DNA from: Oscarella lobularis | Lineage: Eukaryota; Porifera; Homoscleromorpha; Homosclerophorida; Oscarellidae | Assembly (NCBI RefSeq): GCF_947507565.1 | Contig: NC_089183.1 | Location: 2,976,001 to 3,040,000, forward strand | Direction: 5' to 3' | DNA: 64,000 nucleotides | In this document: one piece after another, positions 54,401 through 64,000 of the stretch | Layout: every line of letters begins with the position of its first letter | Numbering within the stretch: the stretch's first letter is position 1 | Made by a program: the position numbers and the translations under genes | The notes under the pieces: generated by a model | Told to the model about the DNA's origin: nothing | What the model saw: the letters and a program-made list of their open reading frames with translations, nothing else | Databases searched by the model: none

Positions 54401-55250
54401 CTAAAGGCTAAGTGACTGGGCAAAATTCACGAGAGGCTGCCTATCATTTTGAGAGTTCGAGCGGAAGCAGGAAGCACTATATCTCGTCAAGTAGCAGAGC
54501 GCCGTTAGAACTATCGATAAAACGAACAGAGTCGCGTTGGAAGTCATAACGCTAAGACAGAGCCAGGAGAATGTGACAGAAGGCGACAACACGAGGAAAA
54601 ACTCCTTGAAATACGTCGTTCCCCATAAGACGGCAGCGACGAGCGAGACACCGATGTTCAGTGCCCAGCACACGCCGACGACATTGCGAGCCTATAAGCA
54701 AACAAACTGATAATAACCCGAGCTGCCTATGTATTATTATTAGCCTTCGTCTTTGCGCCGACTTCTTTCGTCGATTCCGCGTATAACGTCAACAGACACG
54801 CGAACATGCCAATCTAAAAATTAATTGAATCAGCGTTAATTAAATTAATTAATTAAATAAATAAAATTGGCTTCTTTTTTAGTGTACCAAAGCGACGACT
54901 AAGACGGGCGAAGCGAGTCCTTCGGAAACGGAGTAGTCGTTCCAGGAAGAATCGTCGTCGAGGTCGTAATGTTTGATGATGGCGCCTTTCGCCATCAATA
55001 GCATCACGGTGACGACGACGCTGAAGAGAGAGATGGCGTCTGTGAGCGCTAGAAGCGTTGCGACGACGATCGACTTAGGAATGCGGGTCGGAGCGTCGAT
55101 AGCGCGACGCTCGTCGATCGAGGACACTTCGGGATCTTCCATTAGGGCTTGGTATCCTAGTCTAGAAGGGTGGAAGCGTCGAGGCTCCTCTTGCAGGCGA
55201 CGAATCGCTCGTCCTTTGTCTTCGTCGATCCGGGAAACGTCCGTAGTCAC
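54401..55250 (-). CDS. Four-helix membrane protein, family 2, array unit 9
   Basis: The longest frame starts MTTDVSRIDEDKGRAIRRLQ at 55250, 26 bp from an E-box. A start at 55143 (MEDPEVSSIDERRAIDAPTR) aligns with other units. The helix is VVATLLALTDAISLFSVVVT. Exon C (NVVGVCWALNIGVSLVAAVL) has only one Cys in the patch (SASCFRSNSQ) and a short tail (VNFAQSLSL). If the 55250 start is used, the protein has an extra charged N-terminal region of about 35 residues. Confidence 0.6.
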
Positions 55251-55390
55251 GCCCCGCTGCAGCGGATTACATAGCCACGTGCTAAATCATGAAGTGGAGG
55301 AGCGAGAAAAAAAACAAACGCACAAACCCAAGTCTACAACAAGCTACTAAGCAGAAAAAGTCGCCGGTGTCACTTCACTTTTCTACCTAC

Positions 55391-56063
55391 TCATGATATT
55401 GGTGCATAGGTCGTTGTTTCAGTGTAAGCCTGGTTCCACGGGTAAGTGCCGCAACAGAGACTATACCTCGTCGCAAAGCAAAGTACTGTCAGCGCGATGG
55501 AATAAAAGAACAGAATAACGAGGCAAATCATGACAATAGGAAAGAAGATCGTTGGCGGATTGATCATGGGTTTGCTGACAAATGCTCCAAAATACGAAAT
55601 ACCCCAAAAGATGGCAGCGACAAAGGACACTCCAATGCAAATTGCCCAAAGCACGCCAACGCCAGTGCGAGTCTACACATTCAAATATTTAAGTAATTAA
55701 TTAATTAATTTCCTGTGGCAAAAAGAACTGGCCTTTAGTTTGATTCTCAAGAGCATGTTGGCTTGATTGGCGCTCATCGTCAGCGCGCACGCCGCAGTAG
55801 CTACCTACATAAATATACTGTAGCCAGAGAACGCATACGTTGGTAGTAGGAGTGCCTACCAAACCGGCGATCAGTGCTGGTATCGCAAAGCCTTCTATCA
55901 TTTCAATGTTGACGTTATCGTCACCGCCGGCAGTGGACATCATCGCTATAGACGCGACGGTGAAGCTCGTAAGAATAATCGCATCAATGAGGGCTAAAAT
56001 CGTGAGGCCTTCGATGCGACGAAGTTTGCGTGGGTCGACCGATTCGAAGGAAGGCTCGTTCAT
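55391..56063 (-). CDS. Four-helix membrane protein, family 2, array unit 10
   Basis: Exon A is short: MNEPSFESVDPRKLRRIEGL, helix TILALIDAIILTSFTVASIA, loop, EGFAIPALIAGLV. Exon B (about 55736-55800) reads ACALTMSANQANMLLRIKLK. Exon C has GVGVLWAICIGVSFVAAIFW, ALTVLCFATRYSLCCGTYPW and a tail of YTETTTYAPIS. Units 10-13 are near-copies of each other (same SVDPRKLRRI head and TYPW.. tail) and so are the youngest part of the array. Confidence 0.63.
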
Positions 56064-56253
56064 CGTCGTTGGCCCTGCGACCCCCGGAAGTTGGTGGAAT
56101 GTTCGGGATATGGGTTCTCCTCGTCACGGAAATGACTATATAACATAGCCACGTGCTCCAGGTCATGAACATATAAAAGAAAAAACACACGCACAAACTA
56201 AAGCCTACAACAAGCTGCTAAGCAGAAAAAGTCGCCGGTGTCACTTCACTTTT

Positions 56254-56952
56254 CTAACTACTCATGATATTGAATTGAGGCGGTGCATAGGTCGTTGTTT
56301 CAGCGTAAGCGTGATTCCATGGATAAGTGCCGCAACAGAGACTATACCTCGTCGCAAAGCAAAGTACTGTCAGCGCGATGGAATAAAAGAACAGAACAAT
56401 GAGGCAAATCATGACAATGGGAAAGAAGATGAATGGCGCCGTGAACGAGGGTTCAATGACAAATACTAGAAAGTACGAAATACCCCAACAGAAGGCAGCG
56501 AAAAAAGACACTCCAATGCAAATTGCCCAAAGCACGCCAACAACAGTGCGAGTCTACACATTTTAATAAAATATTTATTTGAATCCCCTATGGCAAAAAG
56601 AACTGGCCTTTAGTTTGGTCCTCAAGAGAATGCCGGCTCTTTCGGCTTTCTTTGCCAGCGCGCACGCTGCAGCAGCCAACTACATAAATATATTACTCTA
56701 ACTATATAACGTATGAATTCTTACATTCATAGTACTTACAAAACCGGCGATCAGCGCTGGTGTCGCAAAGCCTTCGATGATACCAAACAGTTTGTCGCCA
56801 CCGCCTGTGTCGCCGTGACGAATTGACAGCATCGCCATAGAGGCGACGGTTAGGCTCATAAGAACAATCACATCGATAAGGGCTAAAATCGTGAGGACTT
56901 CGATGCGACGAAGCTTTCGCGGGTCGACCGACTCGAAGGAAAGCTCTTTCAT
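56254..56952 (-). CDS. Four-helix membrane protein, family 2, array unit 11
   Basis: The head MKELSFESVDPRKLRRIEVL is followed by helix TILALIDVIVLMSLTVASMA and EGFATPALIAGFV. Exon C reads VGVLWAICIGVSFFAAFCWG and ends TTTYAPPQFNIMSS. Some 55-95 bp upstream lies an imperfect hairpin with opposed TTTCACTTTC and GAAAGTGAAG (57003-57048). An E-box is at 57091. Confidence 0.63.
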
Positions 56953-57002
56953 CGTCGTGGCTCTGTGGAACGTCGGAATCCGGGCTCTCCTTGTCACCCA
57001 TG

Positions 57003-57048
57003 GGAATTTCACTTTCAAACTAGTTACTAGTCTGAAAGTGAAGTTCCC
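57003..57048. promoter_or_regulatory. Imperfect palindrome with IRF-like half-sites upstream of array unit 11
   Basis: GGAATTTCACTTTCAAACTAG is mirrored by CTAGTCTGAAAGTGAAGTTC with a three-base centre. Each arm carries GAAAGTGAA, close to the IRF core. A single TCACTTTCACT lies upstream of unit 13 (about 59189). Confidence 0.4.
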
Positions 57049-57341
57049 CTGCTTGGAGATGTAGTACTTTAGCACTACATATAACACTGCCACGTGCTCC
57101 AAATAATCGGCGAATTCCGAACTGTGACTACCAAATAAATGGTTCACTTCTAAGGCAACGGCAACAACGTAGACATTGAGAACAGACTCGCATGCTATCT
57201 ATACAACAAACGCAACTATTTCAACGCCGGTAAGTCGTCTGTTCCGGCACATAGCCACGTGCTCCGATGCAAGAAAAAAAACTAAAGTCTACAACACGCT
57301 GCTAAGCAGACAAGTCGCCGGTGTCACTTCACCTTTTCTAG

Positions 57342-58026
57342 CTACTCATGATATTGAGGAGGTGCATAGGTCGTTGTTTCAGTGTGAGCGTGGTTCCATG
57401 GATAAGCACCGCAACAGAGACTATACCTCGTCCCAAAGCAAAGTACTGTCAGCGCGATGGAATAAAAGAACAGAACAACGAGGCAAATCATGACAATGAG
57501 AAAGAAGACGAATGGCGCCGTGAACGAGGGTTCAATGACAAATACTAGAAAGTACGAAATACCCCAACAGATGGCAGCGACGAAAGACACTCCAATATTA
57601 ATTGCCCAGAGCACGCCAACGACAGTACGAGTCTACACATTTCAATAAAATATTTAGATCCCGCAATGGAAAAAAGAACTGGCCTTTAGTTTGGTCCTCA
57701 AGAGAATGCCGGATCTTTCGGCGCTCTTTGCCAGCGCGCACGCTGCCATAGCCATCTACATAAAACGCACTGTAGCTAGGTTTACGTTCGTAGTACAGTA
57801 CACTTACCAAACCGGCGATCAGTGCTGGTGTCGCAATGCCTTCGATTCTACCTATCGGTTCAATGTCGACGTCACTGTGACTGTCATCGTCGAGAGTGGG
57901 CATCATCGCCATAGACGCGACGGTGAAGCTCGTAAGAACAATCGCCTCAACGAGGGCTAAAATCGTGAGGCCTCCGATGCGGCGAAGTTTGCGTGGGTCG
58001 ACCGATTCGAAGAAAAGCTCGTTCAT
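57342..58026 (-). CDS. Four-helix membrane protein, family 2, array unit 12
   Basis: MNELFFESVDPRKLRRIGGL, helix TILALVEAIVLTSFTVASMA, an Asp/Ser loop (TLDDDSHSDVDIE) and GIATPALIAGLV make up exon A. Exon C ([20 protein letters not shown]) is almost identical to unit 11, including EPSFTAPF, and ends APPQYHE. Near-identity of exon C in units 11 and 12 but not of exon A suggests gene conversion. Confidence 0.63.
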
Positions 58027-58457
58027 CGTGGCCCTGCGACCCGCGGAAGTAGATAGGAAAATACGGGCTCTCCCTTCCACGCGCGTGGAAATTCACTTAA
58101 TTAATACGCGGACGTGACGCAAACAGTTATTAAATAGAACGAAAAGACGATTAGTGTGGCTAACACTGGCTACGCATGCCATGCAGCAGGAAGTTGTCTG
58201 TCCTCATCATCACACTGTGTACGTCACTGCATCTTAGGAGGTGGCGGCGATGATCCGTTTGGGAATGGGGGTCAGAGCGTCGACCGGACGACACGTCGCT
58301 CTGCGATCAAGGGCACTTCCATCATATCAGTTGAGAGCTGGGAATGTCTACGTCAGCAATCACGTGTTTCCGAGAGATGCAAGAAAAAAACACATGGACA
58401 CGCTAAAGCCTACAAGCTACAAAAAGAGTCACCTGTCACTTGCACTTTTCTAGCTAC

Positions 58458-59119
58458 TCATGGTATTGAGGCGTAGGTTGTTGTTTGATAAGTGACGCGA
58501 CGCATGCTGTACCTTGTTCCAAAGCAAAGTACTGTCAGCAAGACTGAATGAAAGAACAGAACCACGAGGCAACCCATGACGATGGGAAAAAAGATGAATG
58601 GCACGGCGGTCGAGGGGTGAAGAAGAAATGCTTGATAATACGTAATACCCCAAAGGACGGCAGCGACAAAAGACACTCCAATACAAATAGCCCAAAGCAC
58701 GCCAACGGTCCTGCGAATCTACACATTTCAATACACCAAGCAATCTCCTAAGGCTTTTTTTGACTGGCCTTTAATTTGGCGGTCAAGAGAATGCCGGCCC
58801 TTTCGGCGCTCGCTGTCATCTTGCACGCTACGGTAGCTATCTACATAAATAAATTAATAAAAATATAATGTACTTACGTTTACAGTTCGCACTGTGCACC
58901 TACCACACTAGCGACCAGCGCTGGTGCTGCATAGCCGTCAAGAACTGCTATGGAACGATTAATATCAGGATCGTCATCGTCATTGTCAGCTGACAGAATC
59001 GCCATAGATGTCACGGTTAGGCTCATAAGAGCAACCACGTCAATGAAGACTAAAATTGTGAAGCCGTGGATGTGACGAAGTTTTCGTGCGTCGACCGATT
59101 CAAGCAACGGTTCGTTCAT
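58458..59119 (-). CDS. Four-helix membrane protein, family 2, array unit 13
   Basis: MNEPLLESVDARKLRHIHGF begins exon A with helix TILVFIDVVALMSLTVTSMA and an Asp-rich loop (SADNDDDDPDINR). Exon C (VGVLWAICIGVSFVAAVLWG) keeps LTVLCFGTRYSM but has lost the CC pair (RRVTYQTTTYASIP). The tail is the shortest of units 10-13. Confidence 0.6.
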
Positions 59120-59284
59120 CTTCGTGGCCCTGCGACCTCTTTTTGCGACCCGGAAGTGGATATGGGTTCTCTTAGTCACGCGAAATTCGTCACTTTCACT
59201 ATGTGTACACAAACGAAAAGACAATTAGTGTGGCTAATACTGGCTACGCACAGCATGCAGCAGGAAGTTGTCTGTCCTCATCAT

Positions 59285-60123
59285 TCACTGCGTCTTAGGA
59301 AGTGGCACCTGTGCAAAACTCATCATAGGCTGTGGAGCGATCGAGACTCCTGGCGGCGGCGGAGCAATGACAGTCGGGGGGTAATAGACTTCTCCCGTCT
59401 CGGTGGCGTAGAACACCTGATAATCGCCCGAGCTCGGGCAGCAGCAGCTGCACGAGCTATACCCCGTCGCATAGCAGATCACCGTCAGGACGATCGACCA
59501 AACGAATAGAACTAAGTTGGAAACCATGGCAACGAGAAAGAGGACAATTGGCGTCGTGAAAGACGGATATAGGAGAAACGCTTGGAAATAGATTGTCCCC
59601 CAAATGATGGCCGAAACGAGTGAAAGTCCGATGTTAATTGCCCAGATCACGCCCACGCCGTTGCGCACCTAAAGGCACAGTAGGAGTAATTTTAATTTTG
59701 TATATGTTAAGTTAATGCCTGCCTTCGTTTTCGCGTCCGCGCAGCTCGTCAGTTCCGCGCACAACGTCAGAAGGCAGGCAAGAATACCAACCTAATTGGA
59801 TTAGCTCGTGAGAAAACCACTAAGTCTTGGCAACGAGAAATGGCTACCAAAGCGACGAATAGAGCGGGCGAAGCGAGGCCTTCGATGAAGGACAAGCCGT
59901 AGGAGTCCAAGTCGAAGTCGTCGTCGTAGTCGCTATGACGCCCTTCGACATTGCCTTTCGACATCCACGTCATCACGGCGACGACCGAGCCGAATAGAAG
60001 GAGCGCGTCGACGAGCGCTAGTATCGTTACGGCGACTACCGACTTGGGAATGCGATTCGGAGCGCCCGAAGCGCGACGAGCAGTCGGACGCTCTTCGACC
60101 ATCAACGGCACTTGTCCTTCCAT
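59285..60123 (-). CDS. Four-helix membrane protein, family 2, array unit 14
   Basis: The head (MEGQVPLMVEERPTARRASG, then APNRIPKS) resembles units 1-4, while exon C (GVGVIWAINIGLSLVSAIIW, YPSFTTPIVLFL) resembles units 8-13. So it bridges the two groups. It has the CSCCCPSSGDYQVFYATETG patch and a Pro-rich tail (VIAPPPPGVSIAPQPMMSFA). The loop is acidic (SDYDDDFDLDSYG). An E-box lies about 40 bp upstream. Confidence 0.65.
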
Positions 60124-60255
60124 GGGGGAGAATATCGCGGGGATGTGGGCTACGTCAGTGACCACGTGTTCGGAGAGCAGCCAATAACATGCAGGCACGA
60201 GACATGGAACAGACAATACAAAGCGCAAAAAAAACAGTCGGTTACGCCCACTTTT

Positions 60256-60949
60256 CTACTTTGTCTGAGACGATGCGTAATAGGTTCCACTCCCAGTCGT
60301 GTAATTCGTTAGTTGGCGTTTCCAAGGATAGGCGTTGCAGCAGAGACTATACTTCGTTGCAAAGCAGAACGCCGTCAGCACGATCGAGTAAAAGAACAGA
60401 GCCAATAGGCAAACCATGACAACGGGAAACAGAATCCTCGGCAATGTAAACGAGGGAGCATAGAAAAAAATTTGCAAATACACAATGCCCCACAAGACGG
60501 TCGCGATAAGGGATATTCCAATATTAATCGCCCAAAGCACGCCAACGGCAGTGCGGACCTACATTAATTTCTTTTATTTATTGCTCAGTAACCCTATTCC
60601 AAAGACTGGCCTTCAGCTTGGTGTTCAAGATGCGGGCTCGTTCGGCGTGTGACGTCAGAGCGCACGCGATGGCGGCAATCTACAGTAACGTGACGTCACG
60701 AGTAGTACCAATCGCTCGTATTCGTACTAATGCGGCGATTAGAGGTGGTGCACCAAAGGCTTGTGCAATAGATATCGCGGTTCTATCATCGTCGTGGGAA
60801 TCATGATCTTTAATTTTGAACAGCATCGCCACGGACGTGACGGTCGTTCCGACGAGAATGACCACGTCGATGAAGGCTAGAATGCTGACGACGACGATGC
60901 GACGAATCACTCGCGCGTTTAGTGATTCTGCGGAGAGGGGCTCGTCCAT
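60256..60949 (-). CDS. Four-helix membrane protein, family 2, array unit 15
   Basis: [20 protein letters not shown], helix [20 protein letters not shown] and [14 protein letters not shown] form exon A. Exon C reads [20 protein letters not shown], helix 4, [14 protein letters not shown] and a Thr/Gly/Tyr tail. It is the last unit, and its ATG is only 57 bp from that of the sulfatase on the other strand. Confidence 0.63.
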
Positions 60950-61005
60950 GGGCGGTGCCGTGTAGGTGTTTCTCACGTGCCTACAGTAGTACGGGTTCTC
61001 CTAAT
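60950..61005. promoter_or_regulatory. Very short bidirectional promoter with E-box
   Basis: Array unit 15 (minus) and the sulfatase (plus) start 57 bp apart. The interval contains TCTCACGTGCC (E-box 60974-60979), 25 bp from one ATG and 27 bp from the other. Transcription starts must lie in this interval or inside the opposing gene. Confidence 0.5.
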
Positions 61006-63283
61006 ATGGGGTGGCCGGTTCTCCTGTCTTTTCTGTCTCTCGCTTCATCGTTCTGGCTGTGCAATGGGGTCCAAGAGCATCCCAACATTCTGTTTCTAAT
61101 GACAGATCAGCATCGAAGCGACGTTCTCGGCGTCGCGGGAAATCCGGTCGCGATAACGCCCAATCTCGATCGCCTCGCAAAGGAAGGCGTCGTAAGCGCG
61201 CGTGTTGTTTCTTTGCAGAGAAACAAAGACTCGAATTCAATCTTTTACAGCGTTTCACGAGCGCTTACAGCTCGACGCCGACGTGCACTCCAGCGAGAGC
61301 CGCTCTACTAACGGGACTCAAACCGTGGAACCACGGAATGCTCGGGTAAAGACAGAATAATCGTCGATAGGGTTTTCTGTGTGGGAGTGGTCCAGGAATG
61401 TTATTGTTTCTCTCTCTCTCTCTCTGTAGTTACGGAAACATAGCAAAGGCCTATGCCTATGAAATGCCCGTTGCGTTATCTGAAGCCGGCTATACGACGC
61501 AGAGCATTGGAAAGGACCATTTCGGTTGGAATCGGACGGATAACGGAGGAATACCTCACGGCTATCAGGTAAAAATTTTCCCTTGATACCAAACGCTAAT
61601 ATCTGGTCTCTTATTTATTAGGAAACTTCGCTGTACGATGGTCTTCCTGGAGAATTTGACGACTATGATCAATGGTTTAATAGGAATGATCCGCATGCCA
61701 ACCCTATGGTCAGATCCTCAATGATGAGTGGCAATAACTATAATTGTCTCCTTAGGCAACTGGGCTGACTTTTAACGATTATCGCGGACGAGCTTACGCT
61801 CTGCCTGAGTATTATCATCCCACGGCGTGGGTTGGACGCAATGCAGTCGAATTCGTGTCCACGTACAATCTGACGAAACCGTTTATGCTGAAAGTAAAGC
61901 TTTTAAAAAATTATTTGATTATGAAATGGCGTTCTGTTTCTATGGGAATTTATTTAGGTGTCCTTTCATCGACCTCACAGTCCGTACGATCCGCCTCAGA
62001 GAATCATGGACTTATACAAGTGAGACTACCAGAGCTGGGGGAGAAAAATCATATCTATAGTTGACTTTGGCGTATTTTAGTCAATCAAATATGCCTGATC
62101 CATACACAGGTATATCACGTCCTTCACCACACAGAACTCTAACTCTATGCCTATAGGCTCAAATTGGGATGAACGCTACGCGTTGAAATTTTCAGGGGAA
62201 CCTGATCCAGGCATTTGGTGTGGTGACGTCGGAATAGATACAGTAAGGAATAATCCCTTATTAGAGACTATCAATATCATTACCCGGTGTAGGTTAAACA
62301 CTCTCGAGTAGCGTACTACGGCAGTGTTACGTTCGTCGACGAGTGGATAGGACTCATTCTGGGTTCACTGGAAGATCGCGGATGGCTCGAAAAAACTCTA
62401 GTTAGTAATGTCTACAGCAAATTCAATTAAAATGTCTATATAATTAAATCTTGTAGATCCTTTTCTCAGCTGATCACGGTGATATGATAGGAGACCACTA
62501 TCACTTTCGTAAAGGGTAAATAAACTCATGTTAATCGAGTCCGTGATTCAAAGTCCTCAATGACTAGGTATCCCTATGAAGGTTCGGCTCACATTCCCAT
62601 GCTCATACGTTGGCCCGATGCGCTGACGGAAAGTCGCGGTGGAAAAATTGCCGTTTCGAGAGGAATCACGTGCGAAGTACCCGTCGAAATTCGAGACATA
62701 TTTCCAACGTTTTTAGACGTAAATAAGAAGCGTGGATATTTTATATGTTAGTCCTGGTGTCGTAGGTTGCGGGTGTGAAGCCAGCGCAGCAGCTCAATGG
62801 GCAGAGTCTGCTCGATCTTCTTCAAGGGTCAAAGTCTGGTTCGTCGTGGCGAGAGTGGATTGATTTGGAACATGACATTTGCTACAACGTGACTAATCAC
62901 TGGAACGCTTTAACTGATGGACACACGAAGGCAAGTCACTGGATAAAGTACGGCAGTTATTTGATTCTATGTCTTTGGGGCACCGTACTACAGTACATAT
63001 TCGAAGCTTATTTTCCTGACGAGCAGTTATTTGACTTGGATAACGATCCTCATGTAAGGCATCAGTCCGTTCAATAGAGAAATTTACCTAAAAAATTCGT
63101 TAGGAAATGAAGAATTTGGCTGGGGATCCGAAATGGCAGAGCGCTCTCGTGATGTGGCGCTCTCGACTGATCAAACAATTTCAAGAGGAGGGTCGGGGTC
63201 CCGATTGGGTGTCATCAGACGGGACGAAACTCGTTCAGCGTACAAAGGGTCAACTGTATTCCCCTAAGTATCCAAAAAGCTAA
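61006..63283 (+). CDS. Secreted or lysosomal sulfatase (arylsulfatase/iduronate-sulfatase type)
   Basis: A gene of about a dozen exons; exon 1 is 61006-61191 and exon 2 61251-61345. The signal peptide ([20 protein letters not shown]) is followed by [16 protein letters not shown], which holds a metal-binding Asp. [20 protein letters not shown] carries the C-x-P-x-R motif whose Cys is converted to formylglycine. [39 protein letters not shown] and the C-terminal [20 protein letters not shown] complete the family pattern. The enzyme hydrolyses sulfate esters; the natural substrate (glycan or other) is not readable. Stop TAA at 63281. Confidence 0.9.
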
Positions 63284-64000
63284 GGCAGAGTGCTACATGT
63301 TGGGACAGAGAGATAATGCATTTTTTATGATGCCGCTGCTTTTGCTGATGTCGCTGACTTGAAGTCGTTTTTCCAGCGCTTGTAAAAAATCATTTTTCAA
63401 GATTCAAGATTGAGGCCGCAGAGTAGCGTGAAAGCATTAAGTAGCTGTTCATTATACTATGGTAACTTGCTAATAGGAGACTCCTGGACCCGTGTATGTT
63501 CGTTGTCAGACAACGCGCCCTGCGTGCACTGCGTCTGATACTCCAGACGCGGCACGCCTGGCGTGATAAGGAAGACACGGAGGCCCAATCTTTTCTACTG
63601 AGACGGAGGTGGACAATTTGAATGATATGATAAAGGGGTTGTTTTGGAAAGAATTATCATGCAATCGCTGAGGCACATCGATTATCGTTAAAAGAATTCT
63701 AATCTCCAGCTCAGATGCGAGCTCTTCCTCGCTGCCTTTTTCGCCGTGATAGGTCATTGGGTCAATCTCTTCTCCCGGGTACACATCTACAAGGTACTTT
63801 CGTCTACATGCTTGATCGCAGCTTCGTGCTTTTTTCTCCAAGATCAGCAGCAACTTCGATCAAAAATCAAATCTTTTCACGAGCCAGAGGGCCTTTGACT
63901 TGATTCAGGCTGAGGCGAACTAGGAGGCGGATCGTGAACTCATCGCATTAACTTAATCAAAAGAGAACTGCGCAACGGCGCATAAACAGCATGCAAATCG
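63284..64000. other. Window end: possible 3' exon of a minus-strand gene
   Basis: A minus frame of 115 codons (63506-63853) contains KYLVDVYPGEEIDPMTYHGE and EEELASELEIRILLTIIDVP, which read protein-like. There is no clear start, and the gene would extend past the window. I recognise no domain. Confidence 0.3.

Noticed and set aside
1-64000. Integrated virus, retroelement or rRNA genes
   Set aside because: No reverse transcriptase, integrase, capsid or rRNA sequence was recognised.

Overview
The window reads as gene-dense animal nuclear DNA. Genes are split by many short GT-AG introns (often 45-70 bp) and packed on both strands. The protein repertoire is metazoan: a laminin N-terminal/LE protein, LDL-receptor class A membrane proteins, CARD and Death domains, a SUEL-type lectin, a CREC calcium-binding protein and a D8C/VWD protein. 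Compact introns, tandem lineage-specific families, phosphoethanolamine methyltransferase and basement-membrane-type domains would fit a sponge, possibly a homoscleromorph. That assignment is an inference from gene content; nothing in the sequence proves it.

Layout. 1-5.5 kb: the 5' end of a VWDE-like gene (minus), then a reticulocalbin/calumenin gene and a PMT-type methyltransferase (both plus). 5.5-7.8 kb: GC-rich, poorly coding DNA with a perfect 24-bp hairpin. 7.8-10.75 kb: four intronless four-helix membrane protein genes (minus). 11.07-15.56 kb: a tandem CARD/Death-domain cluster (plus) with intact, broken and relic units. 16.2-18.35 kb: a 1.1-kb non-coding tandem duplication. 18.4-21.5 kb: weakly supported small genes. 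21.64-25.68 kb: THUMPD3-like tRNA methyltransferase and a LamNT+LE secreted protein (both minus). 26.26-35.15 kb: five LDLa receptor-like genes and one broken copy (minus). 35.3-36 kb: a CUB-like secreted protein. 36.1-40.7 kb: dispersed repeats, a foldback element, an orphan three-exon gene and a broken 3' copy of a glycosidase. 40.76-44.85 kb: the full glycosidase (minus). 45.09-46.29 kb: a two-domain rhamnose-type lectin (plus). 46.49-60.95 kb: fifteen tandem units of one four-helix membrane protein family (minus), including a deletion-fusion and a unit with a premature stop. 61.01-63.28 kb: a sulfatase (plus).

How it fits together. Two lineage-expanded four-helix families flank CARD-Death adaptors. 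Several of their 5' regions carry GAAAnnGAAA (IRF-type) or CACGTG (E-box) motifs, which suggests shared, possibly defence- or stress-related control. Extracellular recognition genes (LDLa, lectin, CUB, LamNT, D8C/VWD) make up most of the rest. Exon limits were deduced by hand from splice consensus and reading-frame continuity. Those given to the base keep the frame across every junction, but none is confirmed by transcripts.
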